From NCBI RefSeq assembly GCF_042743185.1, contig NZ_JBHYMS010000011.1, forward strand, positions 62,001 through 126,000: 64,000 nucleotides of DNA. Reading direction: 5' to 3'. Shown here one piece after another: positions 62,989-64,000 of this stretch. The DNA comes from Inquilinus sp042743185 (GTDB lineage: Bacteria; Pseudomonadota; Alphaproteobacteria; DSM-16000; Inquilinaceae). Numbering within the stretch: position 1 is the stretch's first letter; every line of letters begins with the position of its first letter. Made by a program: the position numbers and the translations under genes. The notes beneath the pieces are model-generated. The model did not search any database, was not told where the DNA came from, and saw nothing but the letters and a program-made list of their open reading frames with translations.

Positions 62989-64000
62989 TCAGAGCATCAT
63001 GCTCAGCGGGGCTTCCACCAGTGCCCGGAACGCGGCCAGGTATTCGGCCCCGACCGCGCCGTCGACCGCGCGGTGGTCGACCGACAGGGTGCAGCTCATC
63101 ACCGTGGCGATGGCGAGCGCGCCGTCCTTGACCACCGCCCGCTGGGTGCCGGCGCCGACCGCCAGGATGCAGGACTGCGGCGGGTTGATGATCGCCGCGA
63201 AATCCTTGACCCCGAACATGCCGAGATTGGAGATCGAGAAGGTGCCGCCCTGGTACTCCTCGGGCTTCAGCTTGCCGTCGCGGGCGCGGGCGGCGAGGTC
63301 CTTCATCTCGCCCGAGATCGTGCCCAGGCCCTTGCGGTCGGCGTCCTTGATGATCGGGGTGATCAGGCCCCCCTCGGTCGCCACCGCGACCGAGACGTCG
63401 ACCCGCTCGTACTGGATCATCGCCTCGTCGGTCCAGGAGGCGTTGGCCGCCGGCACCTTGCGCAGCGCCAGCGCCGCCGCCTTGATGATCAGGTCGTTGA
63501 CCGACAGCTTGATGTCGCCGCGGTCGTTCAGCTCCTTGCGCAGCTTCAGCAGCGCGTCTAGCTCGATGTCGACCGTCAGGTAGAAATGCGGGACGGTCTG
63601 CTTCGACTCCAGGAGCCGGCGCGCCACCGTCTTGCGCATGTTGCTGTGCTTCTGCTCGCTGTACGGAATGCCGTAGGCATCCGCCAACTGCTTGGCGTTC
63701 GGGCCGGCGGCCGTCGGCTTCGCGGCCGGGGCAGCGGCGGGTGCGGGCTTCTCCGCCCCCGGGGCAGCCGCGGCCGGCCTGGCGGCAGGAGCACCGCCGG
63801 CCACCGCCGCATCGATGTCCGCCTTGACGATGCGGCCATGCGGGCCGCTGCCCTGCAGCGCGGCCAGGTCGATGCCGGCCTGCTGCGCCATGCGGCGGGC
63901 CAGCGGGCTGGCGAAGACGCGGCTGTCGTCATGGCCGTTGGTCGCCGGCCTGGCGGCCGGGGCCGGCTGCGCCGTCGGAGCCGGGGCGGCGTCAGCCTTC
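62989..64000 (-). CDS. pyruvate dehydrogenase E2, dihydrolipoamide acetyltransferase (5' end cut by window)
   Basis: The frame is open to the window edge; an internal ATG at 63891 is not the start, because upstream codons continue the family sequence. Visible parts are an Ala/Pro-rich linker, the peripheral-subunit-binding domain (VFASPLARRMAQQAGIDLAALQGSG with GRIVKADI), a second Ala/Pro linker, and the catalytic domain ending with SCTLSVDHRAVDGAVGAEYL, whose DHRxxDG holds the active histidine. The N-terminal lipoyl domain lies outside the window. The absence of a succinyl-type linker and the pairing with lpd and lipA favour pyruvate rather than 2-oxoglutarate dehydrogenase. Confidence 0.95.
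   Translation of the reverse strand, partial: KADAAPAPTAQPAPAARPATNGHDDSRVFASPLARRMAQQAGIDLAALQGSGPHGRIVKADIDAAVAGGAPAARPAAAAPGAEKPAPAAAPAAKPTAAGPNAKQLADAYGIPYSEQKHSNMRKTVARRLLESKQTVPHFYLTVDIELDALLKLRKELNDRGDIKLSVNDLIIKAAALALRKVPAANASWTDEAMIQYERVDVSVAVATEGGLITPIIKDADRKGLGTISGEMKDLAARARDGKLKPEEYQGGTFSISNLGMFGVKDFAAIINPPQSCILAVGAGTQRAVVKDGALAIATVMSCTLSVDHRAVDGAVGAEYLAAFRALVEAPLSMML

Overview
The window is GC-rich (roughly 70% by eye) chromosomal DNA from an alphaproteobacterium, most likely a Rhodospirillales member of the Azospirillum/Inquilinus type. That placement is an inference from gene content and order: ntrB-ntrC-ntrY-ntrX, a D-amino-acid transaminase next to hfq-hflX, a fused ispDF, and a pyruvate dehydrogenase E2-lpd-lipA-coq10-like run.

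Layout. 1-7.4 kb: an MFS exporter cut by the window edge, an esterase plus oligopeptide-type binding protein, and a D-alanine catabolism locus (Lrp-type regulator divergent from alanine racemase and D-amino-acid dehydrogenase). 7.4-10.7 kb: a secreted RTX repeat protein with a 143-bp MITE inserted just before its ribosome-binding site, then a protealysin-type M4 peptidase with its emfourin-type inhibitor. 11.6-20.2 kb: the early region of a Mu-like transposable prophage (repressor, Ner-like protein, MuA, MuB, GemA, two Mor-like activators), with candidate transposase-binding repeats at the left end and no head or tail genes. An ISL3-family element sits in the first Mor-like gene and replaces only its last codons.

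20.7-28.9 kb, visibly poorer in GC: a tightly packed six-gene minus-strand operon that looks like an uncharacterised or little-characterised DNA-modification defence system. In transcription order it encodes a beta-class DNA methyltransferase, a PLD-nuclease/SF2-helicase fusion, a 67-aa small protein, a DndD-like zinc-hook ATPase, a 124-aa protein, and an 831-aa protein that fuses an RNA polymerase alpha-CTD-like module and a sigma-70 region-4-like module to about five HARE-HTH-like winged helices. That last architecture is the most unusual feature of the window.

29.7-36.9 kb: an apparent drug-resistance cluster. A MarR regulator with a near-perfect palindromic operator (and a degenerate second copy before the next gene), an RND adaptor and pump, then a complete class A beta-lactamase and a complete class C beta-lactamase in tandem. 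36.9-41.2 kb: an AraC regulator divergent from an EamA transporter, and an 826-aa coiled-coil protein with a hydrophobic C-terminal part and no recognised family.

41.5-64 kb: mostly core genome. Lipoprotein, mazG, FKBP isomerase, inositol-phosphatase-family protein, hflX, hfq, D-amino-acid transaminase, ntrXYCB, an OmpA-family protein, ispDF, pgpA and cinA. A Phd/PemK-like toxin-antitoxin pair is bracketed by 46-bp direct repeats copied from the 3' end of cinA, which suggests a recently acquired islet. The window closes with a serine hydrolase, a coenzyme Q-binding START-type protein, lipA, lpd and the truncated pyruvate dehydrogenase E2 gene.
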